64,000 nucleotides of DNA, taken from assembly GCA_049472395.1 (NCBI GenBank), contig JBLIRR010000004.1:124001-188000 (forward strand). Reading direction: 5' to 3'. Shown in pieces: positions 26,848 through 35,229 of the stretch; position 1 is the first letter of the stretch; each line of letters opens with the position of its first letter. A model generated the notes under the pieces. It had not been told where the DNA came from, did no database searches, and saw only the letters and a list, made by a program, of their open reading frames with translations. The position numbers were made by a program, and so were the translations under genes. Source of the stretch: JBLIRR01 sp049472395. Lineage in GTDB: Bacteria; SZUA-182; DTGQ01; JBLIRR01.

Positions 26848-27999
26848 TTATATTTCATAAAATTTTCGTAAAACCTCGAGGATGAGCCCTGCGGTCTTTC
26901 CTTCCCCAAAGGGTTTGACAGCTGCAAAAGAGGGTTTTTGAGTCATTTTTTTATACCCCCGCACAATAGCGTCCGGAAGAGCCTCTACCAAATAATTCAT
27001 GTTCATCCGGATAGTCTCAGGCCATTCGGTTTCATTTCGTAAGGTGATACAGGGGACATTTAAGAGAAATGCCTCCTTTTGCATCCCCCCTGAATCTGTT
27101 ATGATAATTTTCGCCTTTGACTCCAACAGGAGCATATCAAAATATGAGAGAGGCTCAACGAGCACAAGTGGAGACAGGTCAATATCGAGATTTTTGATAA
27201 TGGGGCTCGTTCGGGGGTGCACGGGGAAGATAAGTCTGATTCCTGTCTCTGCAATACGGAGCAAGCCTTGCAGGATAGAGGTAAGGGTATGCACATTTTC
27301 TGTATTCTCCTGTCTGTGGATTGTGCAGACAGCATAGGGGGAGAGGGTCTTATCTGGTGAGATAAGCTGCAACTTCTCCAAAATGTGTGAAGTTTCTTGA
27401 GCCAGCTTTAGTGAAGCCAGGAGCGCATCATACATTATATCTCCCACATTGATCACGAGCGGCGGTTCCTTCGGGAGATTGGATAAAAGGAATTTATTAG
27501 CCAGTTTCCCATGGTAGTATATGGAATGAAATCCCTCTTTTTTCAAATTAAGCGCTGCCTGCTCAGTCGGGCAAAAGAGGATTGAAGAGACTTGATCTGT
27601 GAGGACCCTGTTGATTTCTTCAGGCATTTTTTTATTATAACTGCGAAGGCCCGCTTCAATATGTGCAACGGGAATATGGAGCTTGGAAGCAGCCAGTGCG
27701 CCGGCTAAAGTAGAATTAGTGTCACCATACACGATCACTAAATCAGGTTTTTCTTTAAGGAGAGCCTCTTCTGCCAGGCTCAGCATTAATCCTGTCTGTT
27801 GTCCGTGGGATGCTGAACCAACCCCCAAATTATAGGCAGGAGATGGTATCTCTAACTGGTCAAAAAATATTTTATTCATCATGTAATCATAGTGCTGTCC
27901 CGTGTGCACAATCAGGGAATTGAAATCTTTTAATAGACGGCATAGCGGTGCCAATTTAATAAATTGTGGTCTCGCACCAACAATATGAATCAGTTTCAT
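26848..27999 (-). CDS. wecB: UDP-N-acetylglucosamine 2-epimerase (non-hydrolysing)
   Basis: 383 residues, full family length. It interconverts UDP-GlcNAc and UDP-ManNAc, a precursor of surface polysaccharides. Visible blocks are GARPQFIKLAPL, HTGQHYDYMM, VYGDTNSTLAGAL, AHIEAGLRS, MPEEINR, TIHRQENT and TDSGGMQKEAF. It is the first gene of the minus-strand block 20790-27999 and has a sigma70-like promoter at 28043-28071. Confidence 0.95.
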   Translation of the reverse strand: MKLIHIVGARPQFIKLAPLCRLLKDFNSLIVHTGQHYDYMMNKIFFDQLEIPSPAYNLGVGSASHGQQTGLMLSLAEEALLKEKPDLVIVYGDTNSTLAGALAASKLHIPVAHIEAGLRSYNKKMPEEINRVLTDQVSSILFCPTEQAALNLKKEGFHSIYYHGKLANKFLLSNLPKEPPLVINVGDIMYDALLASLKLAQETSHILEKLQLISPDKTLSPYAVCTIHRQENTENVHTLTSILQGLLRIAETGIRLIFPVHPRTSPIIKNLDIDLSPLVLVEPLSYFDMLLLESKAKIIITDSGGMQKEAFLLNVPCITLRNETEWPETIRMNMNYLVEALPDAIVRGYKKMTQKPSFAAVKPFGEGKTAGLILEVLRKFYEI

Positions 28000-28042
28000 G
28001 GTATACCCCTTTTAAGAAATTGTTCTCCTCTTTGTAGCCCCT

Positions 28043-28071
28043 TTTATACCATGCATTATAATATTTTTCAA
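28043..28071 (-). promoter_or_regulatory. sigma70-type promoter for wecB and the minus-strand glycan block
   Basis: On the minus strand TTGAAA (28066-28071), 17-bp spacer, TATAAA (28043-28048), about 44 bp before the wecB start. Confidence 0.68.
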
Positions 28072-28122
28072 TTGCTGTTCCTTATTTTAAAAGTTTTTTC
28101 ATAAAATAATTTATCAAACTAG

Positions 28123-28151
28123 TTGACATCAAAGAGTGATTATGATATACA
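28123..28151 (+). promoter_or_regulatory. sigma70-type promoter for the ParA-CBM operon
   Basis: Perfect TTGACA (28123-28128), 17-bp spacer and TATACA (28146-28151). It is back-to-back with the wecB promoter and leaves a leader of about 60 nt with a G-rich ribosome site before ATG 28220. Confidence 0.65.
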
Positions 28152-28219
28152 ATCTAAAACATTTATCGTTATATTAATATAATCAACATATTAAACATAA
28201 ATGAAAAAAGGGGGGTGCT

Positions 28220-29299
28220 ATGCGAACAATAGCCATTATAAACCAGAAGGGTGGATGTGGTAAAACCACAAGTACAATCAATATTGGGGCCTGTTTAGCG
28301 CATAAAAAGACCAAGGTGTTGATTGTGGATATGGATCCTCAGGCACATGCGACATTGGGCTTGGGGTACAAGCCGGGTGAATATTCCGGGAGCATTCATG
28401 ATTTATTAGTCAATAAAGATCAATCACATGAAACAATTGAAGATGTGCTTCTGCGGATTTCTCCCTATCTCCATCTTATTCCTTCGGATATCGTATTGAG
28501 CACGGCAGAGCCAATTCTTCTCCAGAGGGATAATCGAGAATATTATTTGGCGGATATTCTTAAGTCAATATCTGACCAGTACGATATCGCTATTATCGAT
28601 TGTCCGCCCAATATTGGTATATTAACCTTTAATTCTCTCCTTGCCAGTAATGAGGTTATTATCCCGATAGAAAGTGGGTTATTTTCTTTACATGGCTTGG
28701 CGCGATTAATGGAGACCATAAATCTGGTCAATTTGAATTGCGGACATAAAATAAAAGTCAATGCGCTTGCAACAATGTATGACCGCAGAACAAAGATCGC
28801 CGAGGAGACCTTGTTTGAGACAAAGAGGTGTTTTTTAGGGCATGTATTTAAAACGGTTATTAACCAAAATGTTAAATTAAAAGAAGCTGCAAGCTACGGA
28901 AAACCTATTATATCATATTGTCAAAAGTGTTCCGGATTTAAAGATTATATGGACCTTTCAAAAGAGATTCTCGAACTTGAGGAGGTAAAATTCCCCATGG
29001 AGGATGACAGGCGGAAGGAAATTAAACCGCCGGTAATTACCAGGGAGGGTGTTCTTTTTACCTGTTACGCACCCCAAGCCAAAAGCGTCCGGTTAGTGGC
29101 TAATTTTAATGAATGGAATCAAGAGCAAATGCCTCTGTTTAATATTGAAGGAGATGGTATCTGGCAAAAGATTGTACCGCTCAAGGAGGGCAAATATCAA
29201 TATAAATTTGTGATTGATGGGGAATGGATGAAAGATCCAATTAATCCTAATATTGTAAGTAGCCCTTTTGGAGAAAATTCTATTTTCGAAGTTCAATAA
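28220..29299 (+). CDS. ParA-family ATPase fused to a glycogen-binding CBM48/AMPK-type domain
   Basis: 359 residues. Residues 1-255 are a complete ParA/Soj ATPase: deviant Walker A KGGCGKTT (10-17), DMDPQAHAT (37-45) and DCPPNIG (127-133). ParA proteins form ATP-dependent gradients on the nucleoid and position plasmids, chromosomes or protein organelles. Residues 270-359 add a second domain: FNEWNQEQM, GIWQKIVPLKEGKYQYKFVIDGEW and a C-terminal GENSIFEV. This matches the carbohydrate-binding module of AMPK beta subunits and isoamylases; Trp299, Trp336 and Asn353 line up with glycogen-contacting residues of AMPK beta. The stop lies 2 bp before the next gene. No ParB gene is adjacent. Confidence 0.9.
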   Translation: MRTIAIINQKGGCGKTTSTINIGACLAHKKTKVLIVDMDPQAHATLGLGYKPGEYSGSIHDLLVNKDQSHETIEDVLLRISPYLHLIPSDIVLSTAEPILLQRDNREYYLADILKSISDQYDIAIIDCPPNIGILTFNSLLASNEVIIPIESGLFSLHGLARLMETINLVNLNCGHKIKVNALATMYDRRTKIAEETLFETKRCFLGHVFKTVINQNVKLKEAASYGKPIISYCQKCSGFKDYMDLSKEILELEEVKFPMEDDRRKEIKPPVITREGVLFTCYAPQAKSVRLVANFNEWNQEQMPLFNIEGDGIWQKIVPLKEGKYQYKFVIDGEWMKDPINPNIVSSPFGENSIFEVQ

Positions 29300-29301
29300 T
29301 C

Positions 29302-30126
29302 ATGGATAAAAAACCTAAATTGGGAAGAGGTCTTGAGGAAGTATCGCACTTTTATTTATCGACTGCACATAAAAATGATTATACCGGAGAAAAGCAGATC
29401 GAGGAGCACAGGCATATAATTAGCATTCACCATTCAGGCTCTGATATTACGCAATCTTTTTTACTTTCCAATTTAGCTCTGGAATTGGCAAAATATCAAG
29501 TTCCTATTTATATTATTGATTTCTGTGATAATCAACGGGTCAATATACGTTCAACCGTGAAACGACTTATCAAAGGGCAAGAGTCATCACCGGAATACAG
29601 CGTTCAATTATATGGGCTTCCTGCTATCCGTATTGTTGAAGCATACAATAACACACATGAATCTCTTGAAGATTTAATAAAGGCGTTGCATATTAATAGT
29701 AAAAATTGTTTTATATTTTTAAATAAATATGACAAAGAAGGAACTATTGCTCTCTATAGCCAGGCTCGCGAGGTTATTATTCTCTCCAAGACTGATAAAA
29801 TATCTCTTCTTCAGGCATATGCACATATTAAAGCTATTTTGGAAAAAGGCAAGGAGAGCACAATTTATATGATTTTGGATGAGATTCGTGAAGAGGGAGA
29901 GGCAGAAACTATTTTCCAGCGTTTTGCCCTTTATGTGAAGAAAAAGTTTTCTCATGCAGTCTATTACTTAGGCGGTTTGGTCCATGATGAACATATAGGC
30001 CGTTCCATTGAGGAGGGGCGGCCTATTGTGCTGTCTCAAGACCAAAGCATAGCAAAAGATAATATTCTGAGCATTAGTAAAAATTTTTTTACACTCTCAA
30101 AAAATAGCTCCAATCAGATTATATAG
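29302..30126 (+). CDS. ParA/MinD-fold pseudo-ATPase with ParB-like N-terminal tag
   Basis: 274 residues. The first residues, KKPKLGRGLEE, recall the N-terminal LGRGL tag by which ParB proteins stimulate ParA. The rest looks like a degenerate MinD/FlhG fold: the P-loop position reads HHSGSDITQSF instead of GKGGVGKT, the A' motif is IYIIDFCDNQ, and the C-terminal YLGGLVHDEHIGRSIEEGRPIV resembles the MinD LGxIPxDxxVxxA segment. ATP hydrolysis is therefore unlikely. It starts 2 bp after the ParA-CBM gene, which suggests a regulatory or adaptor partner. Function is inferred; no named family is recognised with confidence. Confidence 0.75.
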   Translation: MDKKPKLGRGLEEVSHFYLSTAHKNDYTGEKQIEEHRHIISIHHSGSDITQSFLLSNLALELAKYQVPIYIIDFCDNQRVNIRSTVKRLIKGQESSPEYSVQLYGLPAIRIVEAYNNTHESLEDLIKALHINSKNCFIFLNKYDKEGTIALYSQAREVIILSKTDKISLLQAYAHIKAILEKGKESTIYMILDEIREEGEAETIFQRFALYVKKKFSHAVYYLGGLVHDEHIGRSIEEGRPIVLSQDQSIAKDNILSISKNFFTLSKNSSNQII

Positions 30127-30133
30127 CACACAT

Positions 30134-30712
30134 ATGACACGTATATTAAAACCTCTTACCATAAATAATGCAAAGAAACTTTCTAAAATATGTGGCCAAG
30201 CCCTTGTGAAGATGTACGGATTAAAAGTCGTTGATGGCAATTTAGGCTATAATGATAGGGCGATGATAGATCTGCTCGCTGTGGATGAAAACCACATAAA
30301 TCTCGTTACTATTGACAGAGGAAATTTCAATGAGGCGTTATTTCGCTCCTTTTCAGGATATAGATGGTTTAGGGAAAATAGGAGCCTTCTTAAAAGAATT
30401 TATTCTTCACCGGAAGTGAATTTAGAAGGATCGTCTTCTCTCTTGATTTTGTCTTCAAGTTTTCCCCCTGACACATGTGCAATGTTGAAAAATTTATGCA
30501 CGGTCCCCCTTTACGTACTGAAATATACACTTTTTGGGTCTGAGGGTGATCCTGAAATATTTATTGAGGATATGGGCACTAATCTAGGAAATCACGCCCC
30601 GGACAGCGAGGATATAGAGCCTGCTAAGGCAGCTAAGGTAAGGGAAGAGTTGAATCTTGAGATTGGCAATCTTACAGATGAAGAAATAAAAGAGTTTCTG
30701 GACTCAATCTGA
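30134..30712 (+). CDS. unrecognised protein in the ParA-CBM operon
   Basis: 192 residues, no family recognised. It starts 7 bp after the pseudo-ATPase and is the third gene of that operon. The region AMIDLLAVDENHINLVTID (about 43-61) has the alternation of a PD-(D/E)xK-like core strand pair (compare VDLIAxD...VVxVK), but a catalytic lysine is missing. The C-terminal 40 residues are acidic and predicted helical (DSEDIEPAKAAKVREEL). No signal peptide or membrane segment, so cytoplasmic. Its last 9 bp overlap the end of the convergent PBP gene. Confidence 0.7.
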   Translation: MTRILKPLTINNAKKLSKICGQALVKMYGLKVVDGNLGYNDRAMIDLLAVDENHINLVTIDRGNFNEALFRSFSGYRWFRENRSLLKRIYSSPEVNLEGSSSLLILSSSFPPDTCAMLKNLCTVPLYVLKYTLFGSEGDPEIFIEDMGTNLGNHAPDSEDIEPAKAAKVREELNLEIGNLTDEEIKEFLDSI

Positions 30713-33115
30713 ACTTATTTCCGGCACACGGTATTCAAATGACGGCTGGTGCGAGGGTTTTGTTTTGGTGAGAGTCAGATCAAAATTAATCAAATTATCC
30801 GTATTTATCCCTTGATGCCCATCACAGAGGCGGGTTGGTTCTTCCCCTTCTCTAAAGGCTTCCATAAAGACCCGCGGACATGAGGGTGTGGCAAGAAGTC
30901 CCGTATCCGGGTCTATACTCACAAACTTTATTCCTTTAGGAATGGAGAAATAAGCAACAGGCTTATCTCCCAAAGCTTTTTCCATAAATTCAACCCAGAT
31001 GGGGCAGGCTGCACGAGAGCCGGTTTCTTTATCACCAAGAGATCGAAATTCGTCAAAGCCAACCCACACCCCTACAGCGAGACGAGGGCTAAATCCAATA
31101 AACCACGCATCAATGTAATTGTTGGTGGTGCCGGTTTTGCCTCCGACGGGAAAAGGCAGGTATTTTGCCCGCCATCCTGTCCCATGATTTACCACACCTT
31201 GCAATAAATTACATACAAGATATGCGATTTGGGTATCGAGCACTTTTTTAAAGGTAAGCCCATTCATTTCCAGAATTTTACCATCAGGTTCTTCTATGCG
31301 AGTAACGGATAATGGGTTTATTAATATACCCTCATTGGCAAATACACCATAGGCTGAGGTGAGGTTGAGAAGCGAGACACCAGCACTGCCGAGTGCTAAC
31401 GATAAATCTGGTGAGAGCGTTGACTTTAGACCGACTTGCGTTGCGGTTTCTATGGTTTCTTCAAGACCAGTCTTCTTGAGAAGCTTTACAGTCACTACAT
31501 TTCTTGATTGTTCAAGGCCTTTTCTGATGGTAGTGGGCCCGTAGAATTTCTCATAATAGTTACCCGGCTTCCAATCTTTTTTTTCCTCCTCTTCACTCTT
31601 ATATATTATCGGGGAGTCGATAATAATGTCAGCTAATGTAGATCCTTGTTTTAATGCCGTTGCATAGATGAAGGGCTTGAAGGCGGACCCTACTTGACGC
31701 TCTGCTTGAACAGCCCGATTATATTTGCTCTTTTCAAAGTCATATCCTCCGACCATAGCCTTTATATACCCTGTTTCAAGGTCTATTGCCACAAGCGCTC
31801 CCTGAACAATCGGGACCTGCTCAAGAGCAAGTAAAAGCAGAGAAGCGTCTTCACTATCTTTCTGGATGCCTGTGATCTTCATACATACTAAATCATTCTC
31901 TTTAATTATTTTTGAGATAGGATCTTCATTGGTCCATTTATACCCTGATGGAGGGATAATGCCCTCATAAGAATCGATAGTAACAAATATATTCTCATCC
32001 TCTATCTTAGTGACATTCCCAAAAAGGAAGGCCTCCGGGATATTATCTTGTTTTGATGTCAGATAGGATGCGATGATTTCCCGCTGACTGTTCGGATCAA
32101 TATTATGTATATCAAAATCCGGCCATTGGACGATGGGTCGATATCCCTGCCTTTTATCAAGATCTATCAACCCACGTTTTACTGCCTGCTCAGCAGCTTC
32201 CTGAAGTTCCAAATCAATTGTAGTGAAGACCTTAAGGCCGCCCCGATAAAGTTTATTTGAACCATATTTCTTTATCAGATATTGCCTGACATATTCGACA
32301 AAGTAAGGGGCGAGATTTTGCTCTTTTTTACTCTGGCTTAATGTGATAGGGGTTTCTTTTGCGCTGATATACTCCGTATGGCTGATATAGCCTTGCTCGT
32401 CCATTTTTTTAAGGACAAGATTACGACGACTCAGCGCACTGGCATAATGGTATACGGGAGAGTAAGTATTGGGGGCCTTGGGAAGAGAAGCTAAGAGAGC
32501 ACATTCAGCTAAATCAGAATTTTCAACATGTTTTCCGAAATATTCCAGCGAAGCCGCTTCTACTCCATAGGCGCCATGCCCAAGATATATTTGATTTAAA
32601 TAGAGCTCTAATATTTGTTCTTTTGAGTATCTTTTTTCAAGCTCTAGAGAAAGAATAATCTCTTTAAGCTTTCTAATAATTGTTTTCTCCGGATGAAGAA
32701 GGATAGAACGGGTGAGTTGTTGCGTGATGGTGCTGCCTCCTTCCATAAAACGCATCTCTTTTATATTTTTAATGAGAGCACGCATAATTCCTTCCCAATC
32801 GATCCCTTTATGCTTGTAAAAATTTGCATCCTCAATAGCGATGAAAGCATTGATTAGAGAGGGAGGAAAAGAAGCATAGGAGACAATTATTCTTTTTTCC
32901 AAACAAAATTGAGAAATTACGCGCTCATTCAGTGAATAGACTTTTGTAATTAAACTAGGATTGTATCTTTCTATGTCTAATATTGAAGGCAGGTATCTGT
33001 TGATTTGTATGTAATATCCTACTGCAGTGCCTAATCCGATAAATATGCATATAATTAATATATAAATAATAAATATACACGCATATTTTGTAAATGTATT
33101 GACGCGAAGCTGCAT
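30704..33115 (-). CDS. penicillin-binding protein 1A (bifunctional transglycosylase/transpeptidase)
   Basis: 803 residues. A single N-terminal membrane helix (12-36) is followed by the GT51 glycosyltransferase domain: EDANFYKHKGID (Glu95 is the likely catalytic residue) and GGSTITQQLTRS. An OB-like insert (about 320-430) precedes the transpeptidase domain with SAFK (active-site Ser and Lys), the SRN motif in LEQSRNVV, and KTGTTNNYIDAWF. It polymerises and crosslinks peptidoglycan at the inner membrane. The start codon shares a base with the stop of the upstream HEPN gene (33115), so the two are coupled. Confidence 0.96.
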   Translation of the reverse strand: MQLRVNTFTKYACIFIIYILIICIFIGLGTAVGYYIQINRYLPSILDIERYNPSLITKVYSLNERVISQFCLEKRIIVSYASFPPSLINAFIAIEDANFYKHKGIDWEGIMRALIKNIKEMRFMEGGSTITQQLTRSILLHPEKTIIRKLKEIILSLELEKRYSKEQILELYLNQIYLGHGAYGVEAASLEYFGKHVENSDLAECALLASLPKAPNTYSPVYHYASALSRRNLVLKKMDEQGYISHTEYISAKETPITLSQSKKEQNLAPYFVEYVRQYLIKKYGSNKLYRGGLKVFTTIDLELQEAAEQAVKRGLIDLDKRQGYRPIVQWPDFDIHNIDPNSQREIIASYLTSKQDNIPEAFLFGNVTKIEDENIFVTIDSYEGIIPPSGYKWTNEDPISKIIKENDLVCMKITGIQKDSEDASLLLLALEQVPIVQGALVAIDLETGYIKAMVGGYDFEKSKYNRAVQAERQVGSAFKPFIYATALKQGSTLADIIIDSPIIYKSEEEEKKDWKPGNYYEKFYGPTTIRKGLEQSRNVVTVKLLKKTGLEETIETATQVGLKSTLSPDLSLALGSAGVSLLNLTSAYGVFANEGILINPLSVTRIEEPDGKILEMNGLTFKKVLDTQIAYLVCNLLQGVVNHGTGWRAKYLPFPVGGKTGTTNNYIDAWFIGFSPRLAVGVWVGFDEFRSLGDKETGSRAACPIWVEFMEKALGDKPVAYFSIPKGIKFVSIDPDTGLLATPSCPRVFMEAFREGEEPTRLCDGHQGINTDNLINFDLTLTKTKPSHQPSFEYRVPEISSD

Positions 33116-33543
33116 TATTTATTAAGATTATTATTGGCATACTCCCGCAGTTTTTTGTAGACAAATTCAGCCTGAGAAAGAGCGTGCATTGCCTCTTCCT
33201 CCCCGTATATTTTCGAAGGAATCCATAAAGGCAGGTCCTTGCGTTGATATAGGGGAAATCGTGTCCGTGCGCCATGTTTTTCCAGTGATATTATGGCCTT
33301 ATAGAGGTTTTCTATCTCATCAATATCATTTTTAAACACAGCCACGAATAAGGTCGCGGTTTTATGGTCACGTGTAATGACATTATGCAATGTTAAGCAT
33401 GCCTTTGTTATTTTTTCAACGGATTCTTGGGCAAAATGGATAGTTCGGCTGTAAAGCCCATTCACATAGGTGAGTCTTGCTGCTTCGATATCCACCTCAC
33501 TTTCGACCAAGTAAGCCTCCACAATATCTCGTATATCGTGCAT
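33115..33543 (-). CDS. orphan HEPN-domain protein
   Basis: 142 residues, helical. The block YSRTIHFAQESVEKITKACL, followed by HKTATLF, is the core of the HEPN family (AxxxAxxAxEKxxKA...H). HEPN proteins usually pair with a minimal nucleotidyltransferase as toxin-antitoxin modules; no such partner is present here. The RxxxxH RNase motif is not clear (only RTIH). AGGAGA precedes the start. It is translationally coupled to PBP1A, so a role in RNA metabolism or a remnant of a module are both open. Confidence 0.8.
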   Translation of the reverse strand: MHDIRDIVEAYLVESEVDIEAARLTYVNGLYSRTIHFAQESVEKITKACLTLHNVITRDHKTATLFVAVFKNDIDEIENLYKAIISLEKHGARTRFPLYQRKDLPLWIPSKIYGEEEAMHALSQAEFVYKKLREYANNNLNK

Positions 33544-33628
33544 AATTTCTCCTTTTCTGCTTAATTCTATTGGTTATTACCATAAATAGTCTAAATGATC
33601 TCATTATATTAATTGCTTGTCAAGTAAT

Positions 33629-34267
33629 CTATACTCCTCTTTTATCACCCCAAATGATTTTATGCAATTGTATCTGCAAACGGACATCAAGGTGGTCGCG
33701 TTGAATCCATTCAGAAAGAGTTGAAGGACTTACGCGATGAGCGGCCGGGGACAAGAGAATTTCAAATCTCTCTTGTAGGTCATACTCTTTTATTATTGAT
33801 GTTACCCACTCAAAATCTACTTTATCACTGATAACAAATTTTATCTCATCTTTTTCAGTTAAATAGTCCAAATTTTTATATAAATTATGTTCACATTCTC
33901 CGCTTCCAGGGCACTTAAGGTCCATGATCTTAATGACATCAGGTTCTATCATACTGACATCGAGGCTCCCATTTGTTTCCAATATTATTTGATAATCCTC
34001 CTGAAGGAGAGCTGAAATAAAATAGGGGGTACTCTCCTGGTGTAAAGGTTCACCGCCTGTAATTAATATTCGTTTTGGGTAGTACTTAGAAAGAGAGTCC
34101 TTTATTTCTCCTACCGTGGTAAAATAATACTCGGATTGAGCATAGAGTGTATCACAATAGCTGCACCTCAAATTGCAGCCACTCAATCGTATGAGTGTGC
34201 AAGGCAGTCCCATATACGTGGATTCTCCTATAAGCGTTTGATAAATTTCACAAATCTTTAACTGCAT
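33629..34267 (-). CDS. queE: 7-carboxy-7-deazaguanine synthase
   Basis: 212 residues. QueE is a radical SAM enzyme that contracts 6-carboxytetrahydropterin to 7-carboxy-7-deazaguanine on the path to queuosine. The cluster motif is CNLRCSYC (Cys31, 35, 38), preceded by IYQTLIGESTYMGLPC; ITGGEPLHQ and LETNGSLDV follow, and the C-terminal LSPAAH fits the family. I start at ATG 34267: the frame is open further upstream, but that part overlaps the neighbouring secreted-protein gene and is not conserved. No other que gene is in the window. Confidence 0.92.
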   Translation of the reverse strand: MQLKICEIYQTLIGESTYMGLPCTLIRLSGCNLRCSYCDTLYAQSEYYFTTVGEIKDSLSKYYPKRILITGGEPLHQESTPYFISALLQEDYQIILETNGSLDVSMIEPDVIKIMDLKCPGSGECEHNLYKNLDYLTEKDEIKFVISDKVDFEWVTSIIKEYDLQERFEILLSPAAHRVSPSTLSEWIQRDHLDVRLQIQLHKIIWGDKRGV

Positions 34268-34290
34268 ATATTGTGAGCCGCATATAAAAA

Positions 34291-34992
34291 CTAAAAAATA
34301 TACCTCATAGTATTTCTTCGGTTTATTATGATAGAAAAAGCCATCTTTTGAGATAAAATTTTTTCTTTTTGGGGACTCGGGGCCGACTCCTTCCCTCCTT
34401 CCCATATTCCAAAGATAGCCTCTATAGGAAAAGAAAAGGGGAATCCATTTTTTGGTAAATAATCAATTTCGAAATTTGGAGGCTCAAAACTTTCTCTCAT
34501 CCAATATCCAAGAATTTTATAGTTCTTATTAAAAATGGGCTGTACATTTTTTATAGGGTTGAGTAAATAAAAAATAGGATCAGAGGATGATTTTTCACTG
34601 CCCTGAAAAAGATAGCACATAATACCAGCCTGAGAGGATTGTAATAAATCGAAGGTCTCTTTATTAAAAAAGAATACCTTGATAATACTATTTCCATAAT
34701 TCACATAGCCGGCAAATAGTTCAGGAAGGTCGGTATTGCCAACGTATTCATCATTTTGTTTATTTTTCTCATAATCTTTATATTTATATTCGAATCCTAA
34801 TGTTTTGGTTATGTTTGCAAGTGGAGTCAGATTGATAATATTATCTTCTATAGTCATTATATTCTCAATACTGAGGTTTATATTAGGATACATCATATCA
34901 TAATCACTAGAGAAACCCTCCACATGCGGGGAAAAAACAAAGGCAACTACTCCACATAGTGCGAGTAAAGTACGGACGACATTCTTTTTCAT
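34291..34992 (-). CDS. exported protein of unknown function
   Basis: 233 residues with a signal peptide (MKKNVVRTLLALCGVVAFVFS, about 1-27). The mature part is rich in Asn, Phe and Tyr, with INLTPLANITKTLGFEYKY resembling the copper-amine-oxidase-N type 'LRxIAExLGxxxxW' repeat of secreted proteins; this likeness is weak. A Pro/Ser-rich end follows. Strong AAGGAG precedes the ATG. It lies 23 bp upstream of queE on the same strand but shows no functional link. No family assigned. Confidence 0.7.
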   Translation of the reverse strand: MKKNVVRTLLALCGVVAFVFSPHVEGFSSDYDMMYPNINLSIENIMTIEDNIINLTPLANITKTLGFEYKYKDYEKNKQNDEYVGNTDLPELFAGYVNYGNSIIKVFFFNKETFDLLQSSQAGIMCYLFQGSEKSSSDPIFYLLNPIKNVQPIFNKNYKILGYWMRESFEPPNFEIDYLPKNGFPFSFPIEAIFGIWEGGKESAPSPQKEKILSQKMAFSIIINRRNTMRYIF

Positions 34993-35009
34993 TCTATTGC
35001 TCCTTATTC

Positions 35010-35069
35010 AAATATTTTGGTGATAGCATAATAGAAATAGGACTAAAAGTCAAGACGTTAGAATTGTTG
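35010..35069 (-). repeat. degenerate intergenic repeat, copy 3 (inverted)
   Basis: On the minus strand the sequence begins CAACAATTCTAACGTCTTGAC, continues TTTTAGTC, and ends ATTATGCTATCACCAAAAT. It aligns with copy 1 at 8285-8335 over both the CAATTCTAA-TTGACT block and the TTATG-TA-CCAAAAT block. It sits just upstream of the exported-protein gene at 34992, and its TTGACT plus TATGCT could also serve as a promoter. Confidence 0.5.
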
Positions 35070-35106
35070 TGAGAATTGTGAATTGCTTTGGAGGTGCTTT
35101 TGAATC

Positions 35107-35135
35107 TTGAAATTTTTTTTCTAATGGTCTATATA
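35107..35135 (+). promoter_or_regulatory. sigma70-type promoter for the Bat/hisC/rtcB run
   Basis: TTGAAA (35107-35112), 17-bp spacer, TATATA (35130-35135), about 95 bp before ATG 35230. Confidence 0.5.
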
Positions 35136-35229
35136 TATCAGGAATCGTGTTGATCAGCATTTTTAATTATGACCTTAAATTTTAAATATAATACTAAATT
35201 GAAAAGTGTAACAATATTATTGTACAAAG

